Source: Candidatus Nitrosocosmicus sp. (lineage in GTDB: Archaea > Thermoproteota > Nitrososphaeria > Nitrososphaerales > Nitrososphaeraceae). Taken from it: 60,954 bases of DNA. A program made the position numbers and the translations under genes. Positions 28,546-35,334 of the stretch are shown one piece after another. Location of the stretch: assembly GCA_025934495.1 (NCBI GenBank), contig JAICXY010000008.1, forward strand, positions 1 to 60,954, in the 5' to 3' direction. Position 1 is the first letter of the stretch; the number at the start of each line of letters is the position of its first letter. Below the pieces are notes generated by a model. It worked only from the letters and a program-made list of their open reading frames with translations, was not told where the DNA came from and did no database searches.

Positions 28546-28979
28546 TGTTTTTTATTAATTTATGTTCCTTTCACCAAACGATTTTTTTAACAGGTTCGTA
28601 AAAATAGGTATAACATTATAACAATAGTTGTAAAAATCATTTGTTGATCTATTCGTCTAGAATTGTAAATAGCCGTTTGTGAATTATCTACTTTATTTAA
28701 TGGGATTTTATTGATCAATGCATAAAGTGATGATTACAGACAATAATAAACTACTTTATAATTCATACTTTTAATTGACATGTATTTATGTATATGAATC
28801 AGGAGAAACAGGTTTTTCACCCAACTCAAGCTGTAATTATACATTAGGATTTGTTTATTGTGGGTCTTGAGAACCGCTTCTAATCTATCAAAATATCTAA
28901 CTATGTTATATAAAAATAAAATATATCCAAGCTGTTTGAATGAATTAAATTTGATCTCCCAACATCTAATTAAAAAAAA
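28546..28979. other. Intergenic stretch, AT-rich
   Basis: No gene recognized. At 28628-28650, agttgtaaaaatcatttgtt loosely resembles the inner terminal repeat of the element at 31063 and may be a decayed end. Otherwise unremarkable. Confidence 0.3.
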
Positions 28980-29221
28980 ATCACTCTAATAAAGAACTGA
29001 AACATTTTAAAAATTCTATTTTCTGTATCCGAGAGATAGTATTAGAAATTATCAACAGTTATTCAGATGGGGTTTTTATTACAGTAATAGATAAATCACC
29101 GGTTAATTTATCAAATTGGATATCCATGCGATTATGTGGACATGTCTTTGCCACTGCTATTTCTGAAAATATCATTAATATGATAAATTCAGGTTCTGTA
29201 AAGTCTCTGTCGGATAAGTAA
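28980..29221 (+). pseudogene. Protein-coding fragment of unknown family, cut at an element end
   Basis: An open frame of about 80 codons without ATG at its head contains SYSDGVFITVIDKSPVNLSN, MRLCGHVFATAISENIINMI and SGSVKSLSDK. It ends where an insertion-element end begins (29222). The composition looks like genuine protein rather than chance. It may be the remains of a gene disrupted by the element. I do not recognize the family. Confidence 0.35.
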
Positions 29222-29252
29222 ATAAATAGAACTGCAAACTTTCGTCGGTAGT
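29222..29252 (+). repeat. Solo end of the SWIM-transposase element
   Basis: ataaatagaactgcaaactt followed by tcgtcggta matches the inner left end of the element at 31063-33833 (ttatttagaactgtaaaaaa then tcgtcgga, 31101-31128). It is in left-end orientation. No matching element body follows directly. Confidence 0.6.
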
Positions 29253-29387
29253 ATTACATTAGTCGAATGTATTAGAAATCTTATATCTTTATTTTATAAA
29301 TAGTATTTACTTCAGACGCACCAAAACTTCATTACTAGGTCTTGTTTATAACCCATTCAAGACCTAGAATTATAATACAAAGCTCTA

Positions 29388-29511
29388 TTAACATTAATAC
29401 ACCTATCCTGAAAGGTTGTCAGATATCTCATAACTATATTAGAGAACACCGCGCCTTGGGTAAGACACCGCGGAGAAGTGTGGTACAGAAATACCGAGAG
29501 AGAATATTTGA
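29388..29511 (+). pseudogene. 3' end of a SWIM-type transposase, decayed
   Basis: The plus strand reads NTPILKGCQISHNYIREHRA then LGKTP. After a frameshift at the CCGCGG it continues EKCGTEIPREN. This is the C-terminus of the transposase intact at 31796-32908 (TPILKGYKIFHNYIREHQAL, KCGIEVQGEN). The open frame running on to 29656 (ending YCEKYINSS) joins this scrap to about 45 codons of unknown origin and is probably not a gene. The orientation is opposite to that of the intact copy. Confidence 0.7.
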
Positions 29512-29768
29512 GAATATTAAAGAAGAATATAAAGAAATAGTAAACGATGGAGAAAATCTTTCTGAAATGATAGGTAAAAAGATTATTAGATATATAGAAA
29601 ATGGTGAATATGATAAGACCTGTAAATATTGTGAAAAATATATCAATAGTTCTTAATACTTTTTACTTTTATACCCCATAAGCGAATAGAACCTTTCTTT
29701 ATAGCTAATTATATTATTTTTGAGGTTTACAACATCTTTATATAGTTTGTTGCTGTTTTAGATGGCAC

Positions 29769-29963
29769 ATGTCAATTAAAAACAAGATCATGAATATGAT
29801 GACAGCTCGTCCTAAACTTGTAACATTGGGAATAGGTTTGACTATGACTTTTGGGTTAGGTATTATATCAGGAATTTTGGAAGCTCAACAAGCACATGCT
29901 GTGATAGGCATATATGCAGGATCTGTTACTCATGATGTATTCGCTCGCTCAGGTAGCCCCTGA
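29769..29963 (+). CDS. Small secreted protein, truncated by transposase debris
   Basis: The N-terminus MSIKNKIMNMMTARPKLVTL leads into a hydrophobic segment (GIGLTMTFGLGIISGILEA) and an AHA-type cleavage site at about residue 43, a good signal peptide. After VIGIYAGSVTHDVFARS the frame ends just as a transposase remnant begins (about 29960). The mature domain may therefore be cut short. A TATA-like tract (ctttatatagt, 29733-29743) lies about 27 bases upstream, so the gene could still be expressed. Confidence 0.5.
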   Translation: MSIKNKIMNMMTARPKLVTLGIGLTMTFGLGIISGILEAQQAHAVIGIYAGSVTHDVFARSGSP

Positions 29964-30080
29964 TGTATATTAGAGAGCACCAAGCCCTAGGGAAGACTCC
30001 AGCAGAAGTTTCAGGTATAACAATTCAAGGAGAGAATAAGTAGTTAACGATAATACAGAATGCTAGTAAGAATGACTGAA
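29960..30080 (+). pseudogene. Second 3'-end remnant of a SWIM-type transposase
   Basis: The plus strand reads MYIREHQALGKTPAEVSGIT, then IQGENK, a stop, LTIIQNASKN. It matches the last 40 residues of the intact transposase (NYIREHQALGKTPVEKCGIE ... WLTIIQNASKDGKI). In place of Trp (TGG) there is a TAG stop. It lies 450 bases from a like scrap at 29388, in the same orientation. Confidence 0.75.
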
Positions 30081-30117
30081 ATTAATAAAAATTACAATGA
30101 TAATTCAAAAGATATAA

Positions 30118-30895
30118 CTATCCTATTTGACCAACTGACAATAATTTTTTAGTTATTTCTCTTATATTAGGTATATTACTATCAAGTAAATTGTATAGTC
30201 TATCAATCATTACGTTATAACAAGATGATTTTTCTTTTTTTTCAATTTTTCTATAACTATTTTCATCAATTACTGAAATCTGAGTAGATTTCCCACATTC
30301 TGGGTCAATCTTTTTTACTTCCTTAATTATGTATAATGCAATACTTATAACAACATCCAATTCTAAATTAGAAATTTTTTCATCCAATGCTGAAAGTAAT
30401 CTATTTAATTGATTGAAAACAAGATATGCATATTTGGACCCCGAGCCTATTGCTTTATACTCTTTTGTTATAATGGTTATCTCAGAAGTCCTAACTTGTT
30501 CTTTTCCACTTATACCAAATCCTGCCTCATAAAAACAAAAATTTTCCTTTGATTTTGCCCCTATCAATACACCAGGACTAAAACGTATTGCTGGAGATAA
30601 ATATCCTTCTTCTATTACATGGTGAACATTTTCTTGTTTATGTATTTCTCCAAGGGATTTACGAATAGAATTCTTTAAAATTTTCGCTGAATCCAATTTA
30701 TATGTTCTTGATTTTCTTTTTAGTTCTTTTGCAAGCAGTTCAACGTGAATATAATCGTCTGCACCGCCTAGTCCAATAAAATCATGAATTTTATATACTT
30801 TTTTTAACTGATACTTTATATCCATTTCCAGTACCTTGACTATCCGAAGCTATTACAATACCGTCTTTAGATTTTATTGCGATTACAATAGTCAT
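30118..30895 (-). pseudogene. Proteasome beta-subunit-like Ntn hydrolase, frameshifted
   Basis: From an ATG at 30895 the minus strand reads MTIVIAIKSKDGIVIASDSQ, the N-terminal strand of proteasome beta/HslV-like proteases. Thr2 is exposed as nucleophile once Met is removed, and the Asp of the ASDSQ segment is present. A one-base frameshift near 30815-30825 moves the frame into the 235-codon ORF starting at 30825. That ORF continues KKVYKIHDFIGLGGADDYIH and, later, EYKAIGSGSKYAYLVFNQLN (the GSGS..A motif). Total about 260 residues. Either a fresh pseudogene or a sequencing error; everything but the frameshift looks intact. It is an unusual extra to the housekeeping proteasome. Confidence 0.7.
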
Positions 30896-31002
30896 AGATT
30901 TCAATGTTTGACATGAGTCTGGTTCTATATGTTTTGATTTTAAGGTCAAAGCTTTATAATATCTGAACTGAATCAGATATAACCAATTATAGTATTTTTC
31001 AT

Positions 31003-31062
31003 ATCCGACGAAAGTTTACACTATTCTAATAGATGGGCATCCGACGACAACTTTACAGAGCC
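31003..31062 (+). repeat. Solo right end of a second copy of the element, abutting the intact copy
   Basis: Contains an inner repeat (atccgacgaaagtttacac, 31003-31021) and an outer repeat (catccgacgacaactttaca, 31038-31057, then gagcc). Both are in the orientation of the right end of the element at 33763-33833. It joins directly to the left end of the intact element at 31063, making a right-end/left-end junction. The body of this second copy is missing. Confidence 0.65.
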
Positions 31063-31133
31063 TTATTTATGGTACTGTCAAGTTGTCGTCGGATATAGGT
31101 TTATTTAGAACTGTAAAAAATCGTCGGACGGAT
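31063..31133 (+). repeat. Left terminal repeats of the element (outer and inner)
   Basis: Outer repeat 31063-31095 (starts TTATTTATGGTACTGTCAAG, ends GTCGTCGGATA) and inner repeat 31101-31133 (starts TTATTTAGAACTGTAAAAAA, ends TCGTCGGACGGAT). They are spaced about 38 bases, so they look like tandem transposase-binding sites. Confidence 0.7.
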
Positions 31134-31193
31134 ATATTTGAATTACTATAAGATAGAAGAAAACTTATTTTACGTATATAATAAGACTATCAA

Positions 31194-31631
31194 ATGTCTA
31201 ATTTTTCCACTACGAATGAATTTCTAATATGGTTCAAAGAAAATTATCCAAGAGACCATCAATTATTAGATGATATATTAGAAAGAGTGGGCAACATTTT
31301 AAAACATATTAAAATACGTGATGGTGAAATTATTGAACAACCTATTAGAATAGTAGTAGGCAATTCTCCTTCTGACCCAACACAACTAACAATAGGTATG
31401 GATACTTATGGTACAATGTTTATAGGAATAATGGCGAAGGTAATTCTTGATTCATTATCTTCAGAATTTGAAGGTCTTTTAGACGGAGAAATAGGAAATA
31501 GAGTTATAGAGAAAAAAGTGAAAGAAATTTTATCTAAAAATGATTTATTGAATCAAAAAATATGTTCGGGGTGTAATACAAAGAATAGCTCGACTGCTAA
31601 ATATTGTAATGGTTGTGGAAATTTATTATAG
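31194..31631 (+). CDS. Hypothetical protein with C-terminal zinc ribbon (element passenger)
   Basis: One hundred and forty-five residues. The N-terminal 110 residues are an unrecognized mixed fold (FLIWFKENYPRDHQLLDDIL, LTIGMDTYGTMFIGIMAKVI). The last 25 form a two-CxxC zinc ribbon (KICSGCNTKNSSTAKYCNGC). It sits between the left end of the element and the transposase, so it travels with it. A tract gtatataataag (31173-31184) is a TATA-like promoter about 20 bases before the ATG. Function unknown. Confidence 0.65.
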   Translation: MSNFSTTNEFLIWFKENYPRDHQLLDDILERVGNILKHIKIRDGEIIEQPIRIVVGNSPSDPTQLTIGMDTYGTMFIGIMAKVILDSLSSEFEGLLDGEIGNRVIEKKVKEILSKNDLLNQKICSGCNTKNSSTAKYCNGCGNLL

Positions 31632-31662
31632 TTACTTATAAATAAATTTTTATATTATACTA

Positions 31663-31791
31663 ATGATGTATCTTAAGTTACTCTATAAACAAGAATATGA
31701 TTTAGATGGCAAACGATGTCATATATGTGGAACAAAGCCATGGAAATCTACTGCAAGATATTGTGAACAATGTGGTTATAGATTAAAATGA
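31663..31791 (+). CDS. Forty-two-residue zinc-ribbon protein
   Basis: ATG at 31663 encodes MMYLKLLYKQEYDLDGKRCH, then ICGTKPWKSTARYCEQCGYR and LK. It has a CxxC...CxxC zinc ribbon very like the C-terminal domain of the 145-residue protein just upstream (STAKYCNGCG versus STARYCEQCG). It may be a stand-alone copy of that domain, split off or duplicated. It ends five bases from the convergent transposase stop. Below usual ORF size cut-offs. Confidence 0.55.
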   Translation: MMYLKLLYKQEYDLDGKRCHICGTKPWKSTARYCEQCGYRLK

Positions 31792-31795
31792 CTAT

Positions 31796-32908
31796 TTAGA
31801 TTTTTCCATCTTTGCTAGCATTCTGTATAATCGTCAACCATTTATTCTCACCCTGTACTTCTATCCCACACTTCTCCACTGGAGTTTTACCTAACGCTTG
31901 ATGTTCTCTTATGTAGTTATGAAATATTTTATAGCCTTTCAAGATAGGTGTATCCACTTTCTTTAAACCCCTCATAGTCTTCTCTCTGTCCCGGATTTCA
32001 CCGTTCATCCTTTCCATTTTGTTATTGTTATGGTCGCCTTGTAGCCTGATATGGTTGATGTGTCTACTTCGTGGCCACTTGTTAGTATATAACTCTCGGT
32101 TAAATGCTGTATGGAAATTGGGTGCGCCATCGCTTATGAGAGTATTCGGTCTAGTTCCAGCCACTTCCTTACCTTTACTAAAAAGTGGTGTAATATCAGC
32201 AGTGTTCTTGGTATCGGCTACCTGCTGTGCAATCCAGAAACGAGTTTCATCATCCATTAGGGCATACAAGTATTTCGTATTACCCTTGACCTTTAAATAC
32301 AACTCATCAGTTCTCCATGAAGTAGAAATCTTGGGAGTAATCTTGTCAAGGTATCGTTCCATTAATGATGTATACTTATCAATCCAATTATAGATTGTTT
32401 GATGACTTACATCCATTCCTATCAACTTGAGAGAATGAGCAACGTTCCTGAGAGACTCACCACTGAAATAAAGCTGCATTGCTGTTGTCACGCCTTGTGG
32501 GTTGTGCTTCATCTTCTCAAATCCAATGTTTATGGTAAAGTATCGTTTACAATCCCTACACTCAAACTTTTGGATATCTCCATGCTTATTTCGTCTCAAG
32601 CCATCCTTGACAAGGTTGTCTGACTTACAATATTTACAACCATTAATTGATACTTGTTCTATCTTCCTTACTTCAACAGTCTTACGTAATTCAAGGCTAA
32701 ACTCAACAGCATAGATATGTTTACACTTTACACCTCTAAACATGTGGTCGGCACATGAGCAAACCCAACCAATAGAGGTTATGAGTATTCGATAAACTTC
32801 ATCATGAGTAAGAGATTTGACTTGGTAATTTCTTTCATTTAATCTCTTTACATTGGCTTGTAAAAGTCTTCCTGACTCTTCTCTGTTTACTGATTGGTAT
32901 TTACTCAT
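31796..32908 (-). CDS. IS6/IS240-group transposase with N-terminal SWIM zinc finger
   Basis: Three-hundred-and-seventy-residue DDE transposase, intact. A SWIM-type CxC...CxH finger (C50, C52, C62, H64) is followed by a zinc ribbon (C91, C94, C117, C120). A helix-turn-helix-like segment follows (ESLRNVAHSLKLIGMDVSHQ). The DDE core has D201 (WRTDELYLKV), D260 (LISDGAPNF) and E299 (NNKMERMNGEIRDREK). It catalyses movement of the surrounding element. A SWIM finger fused ahead of an IS240-like core is unusual. The gene diverges from the AbrB-like gene across a repeat-rich 85-base gap. Confidence 0.9.
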   Translation of the reverse strand: MSKYQSVNREESGRLLQANVKRLNERNYQVKSLTHDEVYRILITSIGWVCSCADHMFRGVKCKHIYAVEFSLELRKTVEVRKIEQVSINGCKYCKSDNLVKDGLRRNKHGDIQKFECRDCKRYFTINIGFEKMKHNPQGVTTAMQLYFSGESLRNVAHSLKLIGMDVSHQTIYNWIDKYTSLMERYLDKITPKISTSWRTDELYLKVKGNTKYLYALMDDETRFWIAQQVADTKNTADITPLFSKGKEVAGTRPNTLISDGAPNFHTAFNRELYTNKWPRSRHINHIRLQGDHNNNKMERMNGEIRDREKTMRGLKKVDTPILKGYKIFHNYIREHQALGKTPVEKCGIEVQGENKWLTIIQNASKDGKI

Positions 32909-32909
32909 G

Positions 32910-32962
32910 ATACCTATATTGATACCTACGAATATAAATGTATAGGTATTGGTTTAGGTATC
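32910..32962. promoter_or_regulatory. Four-half-site operator between transposase and AbrB-like gene
   Basis: ATACCTA occurs at 32910 and 32922 and its complement TAGGTAT-type at 32942 (ATAGGTAT) and 32955 (TAGGTATC). The spacing is 12-13 bases, symmetric about the centre of the divergent intergenic region. The sites overlap the likely promoter of the transposase and lie just ahead of a TATA box (ccttatatac, 32962-32971) of the AbrB-like gene. This layout fits autoregulation and transposase repression. Confidence 0.55.
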
Positions 32963-32993
32963 CTTATATACTAAATTTTGATTAATAATAATA

Positions 32994-33176
32994 GTGAGTA
33001 GTCATCAAGGCGACATTACATTTATTGCAAAAGCCAATAGTAAAAGTAAATCATTAAGAACTACAATACCAGCCTCGGTAGCTAGGCAATTTGGATTTAA
33101 AGAAGGAGATAGGTTATTATGGAAGATAGAAGCCGAAGACAACACACTGACAATTAAGATAAAGCCTTTAGAATAA
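32994..33176 (+). CDS. AbrB/SpoVT-type DNA-binding protein
   Basis: Sixty residues spanning one swapped-hairpin AbrB domain: SKSLRTTIPASVARQFGFKE, GDRLLWKIEAEDNTLTIKI. Such proteins dimerize and bind palindromic operators, often as antitoxins or repressors of their own locus. Start GTG at 32994 with a TATA box about 24 bases upstream. Its location opposite the transposase and beside four operator half-sites suggests it controls the element. No toxin of a known family is adjacent. Confidence 0.85.
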   Translation: MSSHQGDITFIAKANSKSKSLRTTIPASVARQFGFKEGDRLLWKIEAEDNTLTIKIKPLE

Positions 33177-33216
33177 GATTTATTAATATATAAACGTAAC
33201 AAATATTACGAAAAAT

Positions 33217-33414
33217 ATGTCATTATCATTAGCACCAAGAAATAAAATAATAAAATTCAAAACCAGAGAAGATGAAGTAAATGGCTTTTATGAGATGTTA
33301 GTTGCTAAAACTCCTATAAGAGGTGCAGGAGAACATAAGTTCATTATTGATGATGAACAATGTAAACTGCTTCAATCAAAAAACATAAATTATAATGTAA
33401 TGTCAGAAATTTAA
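33217..33414 (+). CDS. Small passenger protein of unknown function, 65 residues
   Basis: An intact frame, ATG start, 40 bases behind the AbrB-like gene: IIKFKTREDEVNGFYEMLVA then KTPIRGAGEHKFIIDDEQCK. Single domain, no membrane segment, not recognized. Separated from the next gene by only five bases, so the three are likely one transcript. Confidence 0.6.
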   Translation: MSLSLAPRNKIIKFKTREDEVNGFYEMLVAKTPIRGAGEHKFIIDDEQCKLLQSKNINYNVMSEI

Positions 33415-33419
33415 TTTTA

Positions 33420-33746
33420 TTGCCAACATCCATAAGATGTGATATCTATATACCATTGCAATATAATGACAAAAGAGATATAGAGAAAGAAAAATTTATT
33501 CTTGTTTATGAGGAGTTAAGTAATCATTTTGGTGGGTGTTCAGTTGATGAAAACAGTCTTATAAATGGCAGATGGATTAACCCCGAAACAAACGAAGCAA
33601 TGGATGATAAATTACGACCATATCAAATAATATGTGAAAAAAATTTAGGTAATGTCCAACTCCTTGCAAATTATAAAGAAAAATTAAAAGACATGTTTGA
33701 ACAATTTGATATATTTATGTATTATATACATGTTCATCGTTTTTAA
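33420..33746 (+). CDS. Passenger protein of unknown function, 108 residues
   Basis: Starts with TTG (MPTSIRCDIYIPLQYNDKRD). A central FILVYEELSNHFGGCSVDEN, then GRWINPETNEAMDDKLRPYQ, and the end LKDMFEQFDIFMYYIHVHRF give an alpha/beta, ferredoxin-like impression. Bacterial proteins with a similar 'FGG...G.W.dp' pattern occur near mobile elements, as I recall it, but I cannot name the family or assign activity. It is the last gene before the right end of the element. Confidence 0.6.
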   Translation: MPTSIRCDIYIPLQYNDKRDIEKEKFILVYEELSNHFGGCSVDENSLINGRWINPETNEAMDDKLRPYQIICEKNLGNVQLLANYKEKLKDMFEQFDIFMYYIHVHRF

Positions 33747-33762
33747 ATAATTTCTAATCATT

Positions 33763-33833
33763 TCCATCCGACGAATTTTTACAACTTTAATTTAGGTCTT
33801 TGTCCGACGGAGACTTGACAGAACCATAAATAA
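33763..33833 (-). repeat. Right terminal repeats of the element (inner and outer)
   Basis: Inner repeat catccgacgaatttttacaa (33764-33783) and outer repeat tgtccgacggagacttgaca (33801-33820) then gaaccataaataa to 33833. They mirror the left end. The outer repeat ends one base before the TATA region of sufB. Confidence 0.7.
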
Positions 33834-33846
33834 AAATATTTATAAT
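33834..33846 (+). promoter_or_regulatory. sufB TATA box at the edge of the element
   Basis: aaatatttataat lies 23-35 bases before the ATG at 33869, the right distance for a leaderless transcript starting there. It begins exactly where the terminal repeat ends, so upstream promoter sequence (BRE, operators) is now element-derived. Confidence 0.45.
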
Positions 33847-33868
33847 GTATAACAGCGTTATGGAAGTT

Positions 33869-35269
33869 ATGGCAACAAAAGAATTGGATATGGATTATAG
33901 TAAGTATGATTTCAAAGATTCTACAGAAGTTTATGCCTATTTGAGTAAAAAGGGGCTTTCCAGAGGTACCATAGAAGAGATAAGCAAAATGAAAGGTGAA
34001 CCAGATTGGATGCTCGACTTTAGATTGAGATCTTATGAAGTATTTATGAGTAAACCTATGCCAAATTGGGGTGGAGATCTTGGCCATATTGATTTTCAAA
34101 ATATATATTATTATGCTAAAGCTGCAGGCAAACAGAGCCAAAGTTGGGACGACGTTCCAGAATCTGTGAGGAATACATTTGAAAAATTAGGTATTCCTGA
34201 AGCCGAGCGCAAATTCTTAGCAGGAGTTGGTGCACAATACGAATCTGAAACTGTTTATCATCATTTAAATGAAGAATTAGAAAAACAAGGTGTGATTTTT
34301 GTTGATACCGATACTGCAGTAAAAAAATATCCTGATATTCTCAGGAAACATTTTGGAAAAATCATTCCTCCAGAAGATAATAAGTTTGCTGCACTAAATA
34401 GTGCTGTTTGGTCAGGAGGTTCATTTATTTATATACCACCTAATGTAAAAGTCGAACTACCTTTACAAGCTTATTTTAGAATAAATGCTGAAAATATTGG
34501 CCAGTTTGAAAGAACTTTGATTATTGCAGATGAAGGTGCTGATGTTCATTATATCGAAGGTTGTACGGCTCCTGTATATTCATCTGAATCATTGCATTCT
34601 GCAGTCGTAGAATTAGTTGCAAAGAAAGGTGCAAAAATCCGATATACTACTATTCAAAATTGGAGTAAAGATGTCTATAATTTGGTAACTAAAAGAGCAT
34701 ATGCATATGAAAATGCTACAGTTGAATGGGTTGATGGTAATCTTGGAAGTAAATTGACAATGAAGTATCCTGGAGTTTATATGTTGGGGAAAAATGCTCG
34801 TGCTGAAATTATTTCTATTGCATTTGCTGGTAAAAACCAACACCAAGATGCTGGTGCTAAAGCTGTTCACTTGGCACCTCATACTACGTCTCGAGTAGTC
34901 AGTAAATCCGTGAGCAAAGATGGTGGTAGGACTACATATAGGGGATTACTTCATGTTGCAAAAGGGGCAAGTGAAGTAAAGTCTAACGTTCGATGCGATG
35001 CATTATTGCTTGATGAATTTTCAAGAACTGATACATATCCATATGTAGAAGTTAACCAGGATGATGCTACAATTACTCATGAAGCAACAGTAGGAAAGAT
35101 TGGTGATGAGCAAATATTTTATTTAATGAGTAGAGGATTTTCCGAATCTGATGCATTGAGCCTTATAGTTGGTGGATTTATGGAACCATTTACAAAAGAA
35201 CTGCCAATGGAATATGCTGTAGAATTAAATAGAATGGTAAAGATGGAAATGGAAGGTTCAGTAGGTTAA
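33869..35269 (+). CDS. sufB: Fe-S cluster assembly scaffold SufB
   Basis: Scaffold of the SUF system, building Fe-S clusters with SufC and SufD in the cytoplasm. It is typical in length (466 residues from this start). Conserved SufB stretches are [44 protein letters not shown]-like [44 protein letters not shown] and the C-terminal [14 protein letters not shown]...IVGGFMEPF. The frame is open from 33845. I prefer ATG 33869 ([10 protein letters not shown]) because a TATA box lies about 26 bases before it; ATG 33860 is possible. SufC is not encoded in this window. Confidence 0.93.
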   Translation: MATKELDMDYSKYDFKDSTEVYAYLSKKGLSRGTIEEISKMKGEPDWMLDFRLRSYEVFMSKPMPNWGGDLGHIDFQNIYYYAKAAGKQSQSWDDVPESVRNTFEKLGIPEAERKFLAGVGAQYESETVYHHLNEELEKQGVIFVDTDTAVKKYPDILRKHFGKIIPPEDNKFAALNSAVWSGGSFIYIPPNVKVELPLQAYFRINAENIGQFERTLIIADEGADVHYIEGCTAPVYSSESLHSAVVELVAKKGAKIRYTTIQNWSKDVYNLVTKRAYAYENATVEWVDGNLGSKLTMKYPGVYMLGKNARAEIISIAFAGKNQHQDAGAKAVHLAPHTTSRVVSKSVSKDGGRTTYRGLLHVAKGASEVKSNVRCDALLLDEFSRTDTYPYVEVNQDDATITHEATVGKIGDEQIFYLMSRGFSESDALSLIVGGFMEPFTKELPMEYAVELNRMVKMEMEGSVG

Positions 35270-35270
35270 T

Positions 35271-35301
35271 GGCTTTTTTTCATTCCTTTTTTTCATTCCT
35301 A
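35271..35301 (+). terminator. Tandem poly-T terminator after sufB
   Basis: Two direct copies of tttttttcattcct follow the sufB stop (about 35273-35301). T runs of this kind end archaeal transcripts, though readthrough into sufD 65 bases on is possible. Confidence 0.45.
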
Positions 35302-35334
35302 CAATCAAATTCAATACATAAAGGTTAAATTTTT

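Larger units (their letters stand above)
31063..33833. mobile_element. 2.77-kb insertion element with SWIM transposase and passenger genes
   Basis: Both ends begin TTATTTATGGT(A/T)CTGTCAAG when read inward (31063-31081 plus; 33833-33815 minus). Agreement is 27 of the first 31 positions. Each end has a second, inner copy of the motif (31101-31133 and 33763-33786), giving two-tier ends. Inside are, in order, a 145-residue zinc-ribbon protein, a 42-residue zinc-ribbon protein, the transposase (minus), an AbrB-like protein and two small unknown proteins. Left and right flanks show no direct target duplication. Scraps of related copies lie at 29222, 29388, 29960 and 31003. Confidence 0.7.

Noticed and set aside
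29512-29656. C-terminal part of the 104-codon frame beginning at 29342.
   Set aside because: The first half is a frameshifted transposase tail; the second half ends with a CxxC-like stretch but cannot be tied to any family, so I do not call a gene.
31063-33833. TTATTTAT on the left and ATAAATAA on the right first looked like an 8-bp target-site duplication.
   Set aside because: They are inverse complements, not direct repeats, so they belong to the terminal inverted repeat rather than to a target duplication.
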